From NCBI GenBank assembly GCA_038748065.1, contig JBCDJG010000017.1, positions 27,289 through 91,288 on the forward strand: a stretch of 64,000 nt of DNA, written 5' to 3'. The position numbers and the translations under genes are program-made. Under the pieces are notes generated by a model. That model did no database searches. It was not told the DNA's origin and saw only the letters and a list, made by a program, of their open reading frames with translations. This DNA is from JBCDJG01 sp038748065. GTDB taxonomy: Bacteria > Pseudomonadota > Gammaproteobacteria > Pseudomonadales > Halieaceae. Shown here piece after piece: positions 1-9,320 of this stretch. Within the stretch, counting starts at the first letter, position 1; the number at the start of each line of letters is the position of its first letter.

Positions 1-249
1 ATAAAAATAATTCTTGCGATCAAAGACCGAGCGCATGCCGATTTCTGCGCCGATGCCCAGGCCAAACATCACCGCGAAGCGCACGGCCTCTTCGTTCAAT
101 ACGGGCAGCATGCCAGGCATGGCGAGGTCTACTGCGCAGGCCTGCGAGTTTGGCGCAGCGCCAAAGGTGGTAGCGGCACCTGAGAAAATCTTGGACTGCG
201 TTGCCAGTTGCAGGTGAACTTCGAGGCCGATTACGGTTTCCCAATCCAT
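1..249 (-). CDS. gatB: Aspartyl/glutamyl-tRNA(Asn/Gln) amidotransferase subunit B, N-terminal part
   Basis: Only the first 83 codons lie in the window; the gene runs off the left edge. The translation begins MDWETVIGLEVHLQLATQSK, the standard GatB amino terminus, and continues with a typical cradle-domain sequence. GatB binds the misacylated Glu-tRNA(Gln) or Asp-tRNA(Asn) and accepts ammonia from GatA for transamidation in the cytoplasm. Its ATG overlaps the gatA stop by one base (TGATG), so gatC, gatA and gatB form one minus-strand operon. The reading frame is open to base 1. Confidence 0.95.
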   Translation of the reverse strand, partial: MDWETVIGLEVHLQLATQSKIFSGAATTFGAAPNSQACAVDLAMPGMLPVLNEEAVRFAVMFGLGIGAEIGMRSVFDRKNYFY

Positions 250-1709
250 CAGCGCGCGCTCCCGGTCTGTGGCCTTAGCTCGTGCCAATCGGTTGACTGC
301 TGCAGCTTATGGGCCGCGTTGAGCAGCCGCGCTTCACCGAAGTGCTGACCGATGAGCTGCAGGCCGATGGGTTTGCCCGCAACGAGACCGGCCGGCGCGG
401 AGAGCCCGGGTAAGCCTGCGAGGTTAACCGCCAGCGTATAGACATCTTCCAGGTACATGGCCACAGGGTCGTCCGATTTCTCACCAAGACGGAACGCGGG
501 CCCAGGTGTGGTCGGGCCCGCGATGATGTCCACCTCCTGGAAACAATCCAGAAAGTCTTGTCGAATGAGGCGGCGTACCTGCTGGGCCTTCTTATAATAG
601 GCGTCGTAGTAGCCAGCTGAGAGCGCATAGGTGCCCACCAGGATGCGGCGCTTGACCTCATCCCCGAAGCCTTCCTCGCGGGTCCGCGTGTACAGATCAT
701 GAAGATCCGCAGGAGCGTCGCAGCGATGGCCGTAGCGTACCCCGTCGAAGCGAGACAGGTTAGTTGAGGCTTCCGCTGGCGCAATCACGTAGTAAGTTGG
801 AATCGTCAGGTGGCTGTGGGGCAAGGAGACATCGACCAATACGGCACCCAGTTTTTCGAGTTCCGCCAGGGCCGCCTTGATGCAGTCGCCGGTTGTGCTG
901 TCGAGACCCTCGCCGAAATACTCCCTCGGCAGGCCAATCCGCAAGCCCTCGATGCTGTCGTTCAGGGCCCCCCTGAAGTCCGCTACGGGTTCGGTGCTGC
1001 TGGTAGAGTCCAGCGGGTCATGGCCCGCCATGACGCTGAGCAGTATGGCGCAGTCCTCGGCGGTCCTCGCCATGGGCCCTGCCTGGTCAAGGCTTGAGGC
1101 GAAAGCCACCATGCCCAGACGGGACACCCGACCATAGGTCGGTTTGAGCCCGGTGAGACCGCAGAAGGATGAAGGCTGGCGAATAGAGCCGCCCGTGTCT
1201 GTGCCCGTGGCTGCCGGGGCCAGTCCTGCGGCTACAGCTGCCGCCGAACCGCCAGAGGAGCCGCCCGGCACGCAGTTTTTGTCCCAGGGATTTAAGACCG
1301 CGCCGTAAAAGCTGTTTTCATTGGAAGAGCCCATCGCGAACTCGTCCATATTGGTCTTACCAAGGCGCAGGGCGCCGGCGCCATCGAAGCGCTGAATCAG
1401 TGTCGCGTCGTAGGGCGGGATGAAGCTATCGAGCATCCGCGAGCCGCAGCTTGTACGGGTGCCTCGCGTGCAAAAGATGTCCTTGTGTGCGATGGGAACG
1501 CCTGCCAGGGGTCCAGCCTGGCCCTTGGCGATGGCCCTGTCGGCAGACTCGGCCGCAGCCAGAGCTTGATCCGTTTCAACCGTGATAAAGCTATTGAGCG
1601 TTTCATCCAACTCGGCGATGCGTGCCAGGTAGGCCTGACAGACTTCGACGCTGGAGAACTCTTTGTCACGTAGTCCCTCGATGAGTTGGGCTACGGTCTT
1701 GGTATGCAT
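249..1709 (-). CDS. gatA: Asp/Glu-tRNA amidotransferase subunit A
   Basis: This is the glutaminase subunit of the GatCAB complex, which frees ammonia from glutamine and passes it to GatB for tRNA-dependent transamidation. At 486 residues it has full family length. The amidase-signature triad is visible: Lys76 in PIAHKDIFC, the cis-serine at 151 in GGSSGGSAAA, and the nucleophile Ser175 in TGTDTGGSIR, with the family's exact spacing. It lies between gatC (20 bases upstream) and gatB (one-base overlap), the usual gatCAB order. Nothing looks damaged. Confidence 0.97.
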   Translation of the reverse strand: MHTKTVAQLIEGLRDKEFSSVEVCQAYLARIAELDETLNSFITVETDQALAAAESADRAIAKGQAGPLAGVPIAHKDIFCTRGTRTSCGSRMLDSFIPPYDATLIQRFDGAGALRLGKTNMDEFAMGSSNENSFYGAVLNPWDKNCVPGGSSGGSAAAVAAGLAPAATGTDTGGSIRQPSSFCGLTGLKPTYGRVSRLGMVAFASSLDQAGPMARTAEDCAILLSVMAGHDPLDSTSSTEPVADFRGALNDSIEGLRIGLPREYFGEGLDSTTGDCIKAALAELEKLGAVLVDVSLPHSHLTIPTYYVIAPAEASTNLSRFDGVRYGHRCDAPADLHDLYTRTREEGFGDEVKRRILVGTYALSAGYYDAYYKKAQQVRRLIRQDFLDCFQEVDIIAGPTTPGPAFRLGEKSDDPVAMYLEDVYTLAVNLAGLPGLSAPAGLVAGKPIGLQLIGQHFGEARLLNAAHKLQQSTDWHELRPQTGSAR

Positions 1710-1729
1710 GTCCGGATATCGCTCGTGCT

Positions 1730-2017
1730 TCAGTCTATGACTTTTGGAACCAGGTAGAGGCCGTCTTCAACCGCCGGTGCGATGGCCTGGAAGTTCTCTC
1801 GCTGGTTGCCCTCGGTGACGACGTCCGAGCGAAGCCGCTGGGTGGCGTCGAGGGGGTTTGACAAAGGTTCGATGTCGCCCGTATCAGCCGCCTGTAACTG
1901 GTCAACCATCGCCAGAATTTCAGTCAGGCGCTGTGTGACCTCGCCGACCTGCGCTGCATCAATTCTGATGCGTGCAAGCTCGGCGATCTTTTCGATTTCC
2001 GCTTGTTCGATTGTCAT
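1730..2017 (-). CDS. gatC: Asp/Glu-tRNA amidotransferase subunit C
   Basis: A 95-residue protein beginning MTIEQAEIEKIAELARI, a typical GatC. It wraps around the GatA-GatB interface and stabilises the complex. An open frame continues upstream to about 2248, but that extension resembles no GatC, so the internal ATG at 2017 is chosen. It is the first gene of the gatCAB operon and diverges from mreB across a 247-bp spacer, the expected place for promoters of both operons. I could not identify a convincing -35/-10 pair there. Confidence 0.95.
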   Translation of the reverse strand: MTIEQAEIEKIAELARIRIDAAQVGEVTQRLTEILAMVDQLQAADTGDIEPLSNPLDATQRLRSDVVTEGNQRENFQAIAPAVEDGLYLVPKVID

Positions 2018-2264
2018 GAATAACCAGCCTGTACCGAGATTCCAGCCGCCAGGTTGCGGCGGGGGCGTAAACTTATCACATTTGCTCCTTGCCCAAAATC
2101 CCCGCGGTTGATAGAGTGACGCGATTACAAAAAGGCTGTGTAAAACGGCCCCACTCCACCGATTCAGGGCCATCCCGGGCCGTGTGGAGCGGCAGGGAAA
2201 AGCTGCGGCTTTTAGCGTCACACGCGAGCTCCCGAGGGCAGTCGTCACAAGGTATTAACAGTCA

Positions 2265-3302
2265 ATGCTGAAGAAATTGCGCGGAGTGTTTTCCAACGAT
2301 CTCTCCATAGATCTCGGCACCGCAAACACTCTCATTTACGTGCGCGATCAGGGCATCGTCCTGGACGAACCCTCCGTAGTGGCGATACGCATTCACAATG
2401 GCCAGAAAACCATCGAAGCGGTAGGCACCGAGGCCAAGCGCATGCTCGGCCGTACGCCGGGCAACATCACGGCCATTCGCCCGCTCAAGGACGGCGTGAT
2501 TGCGGATTTTCAGGTGACTGAGAAGATGCTGCAGCATTTCATTGCCAAAGTGCACGAGAGCCGATTCATCAGACCGAGCCCCCGCGTGCTGGTCTGTGTA
2601 CCCTGCATGTCGACCCAGGTGGAGCGGCGCGCCATTCGTGAATCCGCACTGAGCGCAGGTGCGCGTGAGGTCCGGCTTATCGAAGAGCCCATGGCGGCCG
2701 CGATTGGTGCCGGGCTCGATGTTGAAGAGGCCACCGGGTGCATGGTTGTGGATGTCGGAGGTGGCACGACTGAAATCGCGATAATCTCACTGAATGGCGT
2801 TGTTTATCGCGATTCCGTCCGCGTCGGCGGCGATCGCTTTGATGAGGCTATTGTGTCCCATGTACGTCGCCGCTACGGCAGCCTTATCGGCGATGCGACG
2901 GCGGAGAGAATTAAACAGGAAGTCGGTTGCGCCTTCGCGGGCTCCGAGCTTCGCGAGATTGACGTACGTGGCCGCAACCTGGCGGAGGGCGTGCCGCGCA
3001 GCTTTACGCTCAATTCCGATGAGATTCTCGAGGCGCTCCAGGACCCCTTGTCATCCATCGTTCAGGCCGTCAAATCGGCCCTGGAGCAATCCCCCCCGGA
3101 ACTTGCTGCCGACATTGCGGAGAGCGGCATCGTACTAACCGGCGGTGGCGCGCTGCTGCGCGATCTGGACCGTTTGATCGCTGAGGAAACCGGGCTTCCC
3201 GTCATCGTCGCTGAAGACCCGCTAACCTGCGTGGCTCGCGGCGGTGGCCGCGCAATGGAGCGCATGGACAGGCATACTATCGACCTGCTCTCCACGGAAT
3301 AG
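2265..3302 (+). CDS. mreB: Rod shape-determining protein MreB
   Basis: This is the bacterial actin homologue that polymerises under the inner membrane and directs lateral wall synthesis. Length is 345 residues, standard for the family. The actin-fold phosphate-1 loop DLGTANT lies at about residues 17-23, and the phosphate-2 and connecting loops (VVDVGGGTTEIAI, about 162-174) and the GGGALL adenosine loop near residue 291 are intact. It leads the mreB-mreC-mreD-maf-yhdP run, so shape, septum-associated pyrophosphatase and envelope-lipid functions are likely co-expressed. Confidence 0.98.
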   Translation: MLKKLRGVFSNDLSIDLGTANTLIYVRDQGIVLDEPSVVAIRIHNGQKTIEAVGTEAKRMLGRTPGNITAIRPLKDGVIADFQVTEKMLQHFIAKVHESRFIRPSPRVLVCVPCMSTQVERRAIRESALSAGAREVRLIEEPMAAAIGAGLDVEEATGCMVVDVGGGTTEIAIISLNGVVYRDSVRVGGDRFDEAIVSHVRRRYGSLIGDATAERIKQEVGCAFAGSELREIDVRGRNLAEGVPRSFTLNSDEILEALQDPLSSIVQAVKSALEQSPPELAADIAESGIVLTGGGALLRDLDRLIAEETGLPVIVAEDPLTCVARGGGRAMERMDRHTIDLLSTE

Positions 3303-3341
3303 GGCGCTCGTTCCGGGCGCTGATGCAGGACGGGAGTCTAT

Positions 3342-4169
3342 ATCAAGCCGCTGTTCGTCAAAGAGTCTCACCTGGGTCTGCGCATTGCGCTGGCACTCAT
3401 CGTTGTTGCAGCACTGCTGGTTGCCGATCTGCGTTATGGCGGTATGACCACTACGCGTTCACTCATAGACACCGCCGCGACGCCTATTTACTGGCTCGCT
3501 GACCTGCCGGCCAGGCTGGGGGAGTGGGGTTCGAATAATGCCCGTTCCCGAGGCAGCCTGGTCGAGGAGAACGAACGGCTGCGACGCGAAAACCTGGTGC
3601 TCGAGGGTCGCTCACAGCAAATGGCGTCTCTGCAGGCGGAGAACTTTCGGCTCAAGTCCCTGCTTAACTCAACAACGATCCTGCGCGATGACGTATTGGT
3701 TGCCGAGCTTATCGGTGTATCACCCGATCCGGTTCGTCACCAGTTGATTCTCGACAAGGGTGATCGCGATGGCATCTATGTCGGGCAACCGCTAATCGAT
3801 GCGCAGGGCCTGATGGGGCAGGTGGTGGAGGTCAGTGAGGCAAATTCGCGAGCGCTGTTGATTACCGATACAACCCACTCGATACCGGTACAAGTCAACC
3901 GCAACGGTGTCAGGGCTATTGCCGAGGGCATCGGCAGTTTGGATAAGCTTGAAGTGCACCACGTATCAGCTACAACGGATATCCAGGACGGCGACCTGCT
4001 TGTCAGTTCAGGCCTTGGCGGGCGCTTCCCCGTGGGTTATCCCGTAGCGCGGGTGAGCCTGATTGAGCGGGATCCAGGACAGGCGTTTGCTAAAATCGAG
4101 GCCACGCCGATGGCCGCGATGGATCGCAGCCGGCACGTCTTGCTGGTTTTTACAGAACGGACCCCCTGA
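3342..4169 (+). CDS. mreC: Rod shape-determining protein MreC, probable non-standard ATC start
   Basis: MreC is a periplasmic scaffold anchored by one N-terminal membrane helix and links MreB to the wall-synthesis machinery. Family proteins start MKPLF...; here the same sequence, IKPLFVKESHLGLRIALALI, begins with an ATC codon at 3342, five bases after a GGAG ribosome-binding site (3333-3336). The frame has no ATG, GTG or TTG between the TGA at 3321 and the ATG at 3444, and starting at 3444 would remove the membrane helix (about residues 12-30). A coiled coil follows at about 65-100, then the beta domain. From ATC the product is 275 residues. The gene identity is certain; the start is inferred. 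Confidence 0.85.
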   Translation: MKPLFVKESHLGLRIALALIVVAALLVADLRYGGMTTTRSLIDTAATPIYWLADLPARLGEWGSNNARSRGSLVEENERLRRENLVLEGRSQQMASLQAENFRLKSLLNSTTILRDDVLVAELIGVSPDPVRHQLILDKGDRDGIYVGQPLIDAQGLMGQVVEVSEANSRALLITDTTHSIPVQVNRNGVRAIAEGIGSLDKLEVHHVSATTDIQDGDLLVSSGLGGRFPVGYPVARVSLIERDPGQAFAKIEATPMAAMDRSRHVLLVFTERTP

Positions 4170-4658
4170 TTGGTTGATCAGCCCGCCCAGGCCTATTGGC
4201 TGATCCCGCTCAGCCTGATCTTTGCCCTCGTCCTGGCGCTGGTGCCCTTCCCCGGTTGGGCTGTCTGGGCACGTCCGGAGTTTGTGGCGCTGGCCCTGAT
4301 CTACTGGAGCCTGGCGCTACCGCATCGAGTCGGTATTATTACTGCTCTGTGTATTGGCCTGGCGCTCGACGTACTCGAGGGCGCCGTGCTGGGCCAGAAT
4401 GCCCTCGCCCTGATCGTTGTGACCCTGCTTTGCCTTATTCTGTACCAACGGGTGCGAGTCTTCAGCCTGGCGCAGCAGTCCGGCATCGTCTTTATTCTCG
4501 TTGGCATTAACCAACTGCTCTGCCAGTGGGTCCAGAATCTCCAGGGTGCGGGCGCGCAATCCTTGCAGTTTCTGCTACCTGCCGCCAGCAGTGCTATCAT
4601 TTGGCCACTGGTCCTGCACTATCTGCGGGCCCTCAGGCGACACTACCGAGTGAGCTGA
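4170..4658 (+). CDS. mreD: Rod shape-determining protein MreD
   Basis: A 162-residue integral membrane protein with five or six hydrophobic segments, the expected size and topology for MreD, which joins MreC in the elongasome. The start is TTG at 4170, directly adjoining the mreC TGA (4167-4169), so translation is probably coupled. The sequence RVGIITALCIGLALDVLEGA around residues 51-70 matches the conserved MreD core. The position after mreC and before maf is the standard gammaproteobacterial order. Confidence 0.93.
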   Translation: MVDQPAQAYWLIPLSLIFALVLALVPFPGWAVWARPEFVALALIYWSLALPHRVGIITALCIGLALDVLEGAVLGQNALALIVVTLLCLILYQRVRVFSLAQQSGIVFILVGINQLLCQWVQNLQGAGAQSLQFLLPAASSAIIWPLVLHYLRALRRHYRVS

Positions 4659-4659
4659 C

Positions 4660-5253
4660 ATGCAAGACCAGACACTGGTGCTGGCATCCGCGTCCCCGAG
4701 GCGTCGGGAGCTTCTGGCCCGGATCGGGACACCCTACCTGATCGATCCCGCAAATATCAGCGAGACGCCCTATGACGGCGAGACGCCGGAAAACTACGTC
4801 AGGCGGATGGCGAACGAGAAAGCCCGTGTGGTTCTCGGTCGACACCCCCAGGCACCGGTACTTGCGGCAGACACTATTGTGATCGTTGACGGTGTAGCCC
4901 TTGGTAAGCCGCAGGGCCGCGACGAAGCCCGCGGGATGCTGCAGGCGCTCAGCGGCCGCACGCATCAGGTTATCAGTGCTGTCTGCCTGGCGAGCGCGCT
5001 GGACGAAACGCATCTGTGTGTCAGCACCGAGGTTGATTTTATGAGTCTCGATGCGGCCATGATTGACGCTTATCTGACGACAGACGAGCCCTGGGATAAA
5101 GCTGGCGCCTATGGCATTCAGGGAACTGCGGGGCTATTCGTGCAGTCCATACGTGGGAGTTACAGTAACGTGGTGGGACTGCCCTTACATGAAACCTGGC
5201 GCCTGCTTCAGCAACGTGGTATCGCCACTCGCCTGGATAACGCGGGGCTATGA
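4660..5253 (+). CDS. maf: Maf-family nucleoside triphosphate pyrophosphatase
   Basis: A 197-residue Maf/HAM1-fold enzyme that hydrolyses non-canonical or modified nucleoside triphosphates (dTTP/UTP type in the YhdE subfamily). The hallmark N-terminal motif LASASPRRRELL (residues 7-18) and the catalytic Asp segment VLAADTIVIVDG (about 66-77) are present, as is the YxxxEPWDKAGAYGIQG block near 143-159. It starts one base after the mreD stop. In many relatives rng follows; here yhdP comes next after only 80 bp. Confidence 0.95.
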   Translation: MQDQTLVLASASPRRRELLARIGTPYLIDPANISETPYDGETPENYVRRMANEKARVVLGRHPQAPVLAADTIVIVDGVALGKPQGRDEARGMLQALSGRTHQVISAVCLASALDETHLCVSTEVDFMSLDAAMIDAYLTTDEPWDKAGAYGIQGTAGLFVQSIRGSYSNVVGLPLHETWRLLQQRGIATRLDNAGL

Positions 5254-5333
5254 AATATTGCCCGTGATGGGCGCGCCGCTTGCTGCATCGGAAATGATAC
5301 TCTTGACGCTCAGGATGCCGATTCCGGCATGGT

Positions 5334-8300
5334 GTGGCGGATTGCGACTTGGATAACTCTGTCTATCATCGACTGGCACACGTGCTCTGGGTGGCACTGG
5401 TGTCGATTATTGTTCTGCTGGCAGTGTATGTCAGCTTCGGCCGCCTGTTGTTGGCCAATGTCAGTAGCTATCAAGAAGAAATACTCTGGGAGTTGAACCA
5501 GCGTGGGCCGGTAACTATTGAAGCCGAGGCCGTGTTGGGTAAGTGGCGCGCGTTCTCTCCCGTGCTGGTTTTCAAAGACGTTGTGTTGAGCCCCCGCAGC
5601 ATGGTTGGGGACTCGCTGGCGTTGAAAGAGGGCCGCCTGACGCTGGATGTTTGGCACAGTCTACGTACGCGGTCTTTGAAGTTTGTCGATTTGGAGTTGG
5701 ATGGGCTGCGCCTGCATGCGGAGCTTGACAGCGAGGGACGATTTGCCATGCGCGGTTTCGCCGCCGGCGAAGGAGACCTTGGCCCATGGCTGCAGGGCAT
5801 GCTGTTGAACATCGAATCGATGGCCGTAGCAGGCGTAGAGTTACAGTTGGCACTGCCCGAGCAGCAGTCCCGCTCCTTTGCCCTCGATCTTAATCTGGAG
5901 CGGGAGGGCAGCCAGCGATGGCTGCAGGCGGGGCTGCTCAGCAGTGAGGGCACCAGTATCCAAATCTCGGCACAAGGGCGGGGCAATCCCTTCGACCCGT
6001 CGGCGTTCGCCGGGCTCGTCTATCTGGATTTCGATCTTATCAATCTCGAGCAGCTGGGGAACCTGTTGCCGCCGGCGCTGAGGCAATGGCGTACGGCTGG
6101 CGCTGTGGATATTGAGCTGTGGTTCAACTGGGACCGTGGAGATTTGAGATCTGAAGGCCAGTTCAGCGCGGCCGATCTCGTCGTAGCCGATGCGCAGGGC
6201 AGCTGGGAGGTTCCGCTAGACAGCCTGTCGTTGCAAACCAGCGTGATCCGGGGAGCCAATCGCTGGACCGTGTTCACCGAGGAGTTGGAAGTGCTGCAGG
6301 GTGAGGTGACATTCTCCCTGCCAAAGCTGCAACTGGATGCCTGGGGAGACTCGCTCAGGCTGCGGGCTGCGCAGTTACCCATAGCGCCATTGAATCAGCT
6401 TGTCGTGGCATCGGGGAAGTTGCCTCAGAAGCTGCAAGATGTGCTGGAAACACTCAACCTTGGCGGCTATCTGCCGCAGGTAGAGCTGAATATCGCCGAC
6501 CTGGCGATGCCAGCGCAGGAGTGGCTGCTGGAGGCCAATTTTGAAGAACTTGCCGTGGACTCCTGGCGTGGTGCTCCAGGTGTACGGTCAGGCCGCGGTC
6601 ATGTCGATCTAGGTCCCGGTGGCGGTACGGTGATCATCGACAGCCAGCAGTTTTCGATGGCCTTCCCCCGCATCTATGCGGAGCCGCTTTACTATGATGA
6701 CTTCCACGGTAGCGTCGATATTCGCTGGGATACGGATACCGTAAGCCTGCAAAGTGGGCCGGTCACAGCCAGCGGCGTGGAGGGCACCGCGCAGGCCCTA
6801 CTGGGCCTGAATATCCCGCTGAAGCCGACCGCCGAAGGCATCGAGATGGACCTGATGGTTGGGCTTACGGATAGTTATCCTATCTACCGCACCAAATACC
6901 TGCCCTACATTCTGCCAGACACCTTACAAAACTGGCTGCGTGGCAGCATTGGCGAGGGGCGTATTGAGCAGGGCGCCTTTCTGTGGCGCGGCAGTCTCAG
7001 GCGCGGCGTGCCGGACCTGAGAACGATCCAGCTGTTTTTCAACCTTGCCGATACCCGGCTCGAATACCATCCGGACTGGCCCGCTGCGAGTAATCTGCGC
7101 GGTACCGTGCTTATCGATGACCTTAACGTCAGCGTTTGGGCGGAGCGGGCCAGGCTGCTGGGTTCCGACATGGAGCACCTTTCTGTGGAGGCCTGGCGCA
7201 GCCCCGAACGGCAGATGATGTTGGCTGTTTCCGGCGAGGTGCAGGGCAGCGCCTCAGACGGGCTCGCGGCGGTTAATGCCTCACCACTGTCGGCGCTGGT
7301 GGGAGACGCATTCAGCGGCTGGCAGGCGAGTGGAGATCTTCACACTTCCCTGAACCTGCTGCTCAACCTGGCGGAACCTCGGGTGCCGAAACGGGTTGAC
7401 GTGGCCACACGCTGGTCGGATGTGGCGATCGATATCCAGCCGGGTGGCCTGCGCGTTACTGACATCGACGGCGAACTCTTTTATGACTCGCGCGAGGGCT
7501 TTAGCTCCGCGGGCCTCTCCGGCAGCCTGTGGGACAAGCCGCTGACTGCAGAGCTGTTGCAGGCCCCTGCTGCACGTGAAAGTGCAGTGGCTGATGGCCC
7601 GCTCGAGATCCGATTGCAAAGCAGCGTGGCTATGGCTGACGTCGGCCAATGGCTGTCGCTCGATGCCCTGGCGTTTGCGTCGGGAGAATCTGCGGTGGAG
7701 GCGGTGATTGGCGTCACCCGTGGCGAAGCGACGAGTCTCACCCTGGCCAGTCAACTGCAGGGTATCGCGCTTGATTTACCGGAGCCCTGGGCCGTCGCCA
7801 GTGACGAGATCGCGACACTGTCGATGCAGACAACCCTCGGGCGCGAGCCAGGGCCTCTGTCCTTTGCGCTGAACGATGAGCTCCATCTTGATCTGCTGGT
7901 CGACGGCGCTCGTTTCGCGGCAGCCTCCCTGTCATTCAATGAACAACCTGCTGCACTGCGAAGCGGAGCGCTTGTCCTGTCAGGGCGAACACCTGAGCTG
8001 TCAGTAGCGCAGTGGTTGACCTTTGTGGGTGACTATTTCGCCAGCGATCCACTGGCGGCGCTGTCGGCGGATGGCGAAGGGCTCGTTATTGCGGCCGAGG
8101 CCTTGCGCGCTGACAACCTTGAGGTCTACGGCCGTTCATGGCAAGACGTGATGCTGGATCTTCGCATCGACGGTGGTGATATCTCAGCCGGTGTGAGTGC
8201 CGACTGGCTGCAGGCCAAGCTCGAATTGCCTGCTTCAGAGCAGGGTACGTTGGCTGTGAGCTACCTCGATCTGGCTGGCCTTGGCTTAGGGGCAGAGGGT

Positions 8301-9320
8301 ATGCCTGCCGCAGAAGCCGAGGAGCCTCAAGGTGGGGCCGTAGCTGTGGTAGAAGAAGCGGTCGAGACAGTGCCGAACCCTGACATAGCGAGCATTCCTG
8401 AACTGCCGCCGCTGCGGGTCGATCTAGCAGGACTGCATCAGGGCGAGCGCTCCCTGGGTGACGTCGCCTTCGAGTTGAGCTCCCAGCCGGGTTTGCTGCA
8501 GATAGAAAAAATACAGGGTGACTTGAGTGGATTACGCTTGCGAGCCGAGGAGCCTGCCCGGCTCACGTGGCGGGCAGCAGATGGCGCAACCACGACGGAG
8601 CTGCAGGGGCGCCTGTTCTTTGACGACCTGGGCTCTACGCTGCAGGCCTTTGGTTACGAAAAATCCCTTGAAACGGCCCAGGGAGAGGCGCTGTTCGCAC
8701 TTGCCTGGCCTGGCGGACCGCAGGATTTTGGCCTCGCCTCGGCCAGCGGCACCTTGGAACTGGATGCGCGAAACGGCCGTTTTCTGAATACGGATGCTGG
8801 TACGAGCGGAGCGCTGCGCGTGATCAGCGTGTTGAATATGGCAGACTTGATCGGCCGCCTGAGTCTCAACGAGGTCTTTGAAACGGGTGTGCCATTTCAC
8901 ACCATGGGCGGCCGCGTCGAGCTGGCGTCTGGCGTCATGGTCGTCGATGATTTTCAGGTACTTGGCAGTTCCAGCTCTTTTGATCTCAGTGCGCAGGCAG
9001 ATCTTCGCCAAGAGACGCTCGACGGTGAACTGATTGTGACCCTGCCGCTTGCCAGCAACCTGCCCTGGGTCGCGGCACTGGCCGCGGCCAGCTGGCCGGT
9101 GGCTGCAGGCGTCTTCGTGGTCGGCAAAATGTTTGAAGAGCAGTTCAATCGCCTGTCCAGTGGCGTGTATAGCGTTTCCGGAAGCTGGACTGATCCTGAG
9201 CTGGTACTGACTCGGGCTTTCGATAACACCCCTAGCGCACCAGAAGACGAAGCTGCTGAGCAGGCTGTCGCCCCGGTAGCAGAGCAGCTTGCTCAACCTG
9301 TCCCGGATTCAAACTCCTGA
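5334..9320 (+). CDS. yhdP: YhdP-family AsmA-like envelope lipid transport protein
   Basis: A 1328-residue protein with one N-terminal membrane helix (about residues 12-38) followed by a very long, beta-rich periplasmic region with the DUF3971 and AsmA-like C-terminal segments of YhdP. Family members form an elongated hydrophobic groove that moves phospholipids to the outer membrane. The start is GTG at 5334; an ATG at 5329 is out of frame. An acidic, low-complexity insert (Glu/Ala/Val rich, about residues 990-1025) interrupts the C-terminal third, and the C-terminus is a charged tail. The last 28 bases overlap the end of yjgA on the other strand. Relatives often have rng before and tldD after this gene; neither is here. 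Confidence 0.9.
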   Translation: MADCDLDNSVYHRLAHVLWVALVSIIVLLAVYVSFGRLLLANVSSYQEEILWELNQRGPVTIEAEAVLGKWRAFSPVLVFKDVVLSPRSMVGDSLALKEGRLTLDVWHSLRTRSLKFVDLELDGLRLHAELDSEGRFAMRGFAAGEGDLGPWLQGMLLNIESMAVAGVELQLALPEQQSRSFALDLNLEREGSQRWLQAGLLSSEGTSIQISAQGRGNPFDPSAFAGLVYLDFDLINLEQLGNLLPPALRQWRTAGAVDIELWFNWDRGDLRSEGQFSAADLVVADAQGSWEVPLDSLSLQTSVIRGANRWTVFTEELEVLQGEVTFSLPKLQLDAWGDSLRLRAAQLPIAPLNQLVVASGKLPQKLQDVLETLNLGGYLPQVELNIADLAMPAQEWLLEANFEELAVDSWRGAPGVRSGRGHVDLGPGGGTVIIDSQQFSMAFPRIYAEPLYYDDFHGSVDIRWDTDTVSLQSGPVTASGVEGTAQALLGLNIPLKPTAEGIEMDLMVGLTDSYPIYRTKYLPYILPDTLQNWLRGSIGEGRIEQGAFLWRGSLRRGVPDLRTIQLFFNLADTRLEYHPDWPAASNLRGTVLIDDLNVSVWAERARLLGSDMEHLSVEAWRSPERQMMLAVSGEVQGSASDGLAAVNASPLSALVGDAFSGWQASGDLHTSLNLLLNLAEPRVPKRVDVATRWSDVAIDIQPGGLRVTDIDGELFYDSREGFSSAGLSGSLWDKPLTAELLQAPAARESAVADGPLEIRLQSSVAMADVGQWLSLDALAFASGESAVEAVIGVTRGEATSLTLASQLQGIALDLPEPWAVASDEIATLSMQTTLGREPGPLSFALNDELHLDLLVDGARFAAASLSFNEQPAALRSGALVLSGRTPELSVAQWLTFVGDYFASDPLAALSADGEGLVIAAEALRADNLEVYGRSWQDVMLDLRIDGGDISAGVSADWLQAKLELPASEQGTLAVSYLDLAGLGLGAEGMPAAEAEEPQGGAVAVVEEAVETVPNPDIASIPELPPLRVDLAGLHQGERSLGDVAFELSSQPGLLQIEKIQGDLSGLRLRAEEPARLTWRAADGATTTELQGRLFFDDLGSTLQAFGYEKSLETAQGEALFALAWPGGPQDFGLASASGTLELDARNGRFLNTDAGTSGALRVISVLNMADLIGRLSLNEVFETGVPFHTMGGRVELASGVMVVDDFQVLGSSSSFDLSAQADLRQETLDGELIVTLPLASNLPWVAALAAASWPVAAGVFVVGKMFEEQFNRLSSGVYSVSGSWTDPELVLTRAFDNTPSAPEDEAAEQAVAPVAEQLAQPVPDSNS

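Noticed and set aside
2018..2264. Specific promoters for gatC and mreB in the divergent spacer
   Set aside because: TTGATA at 2108-2113 and other hexamers lack partners at acceptable spacing, so no site is claimed.
8532..9296. 254-codon open frame on the minus strand inside yhdP
   Set aside because: Lies wholly antisense to the strongly supported yhdP, has no recognisable domain and only reflects high GC content.
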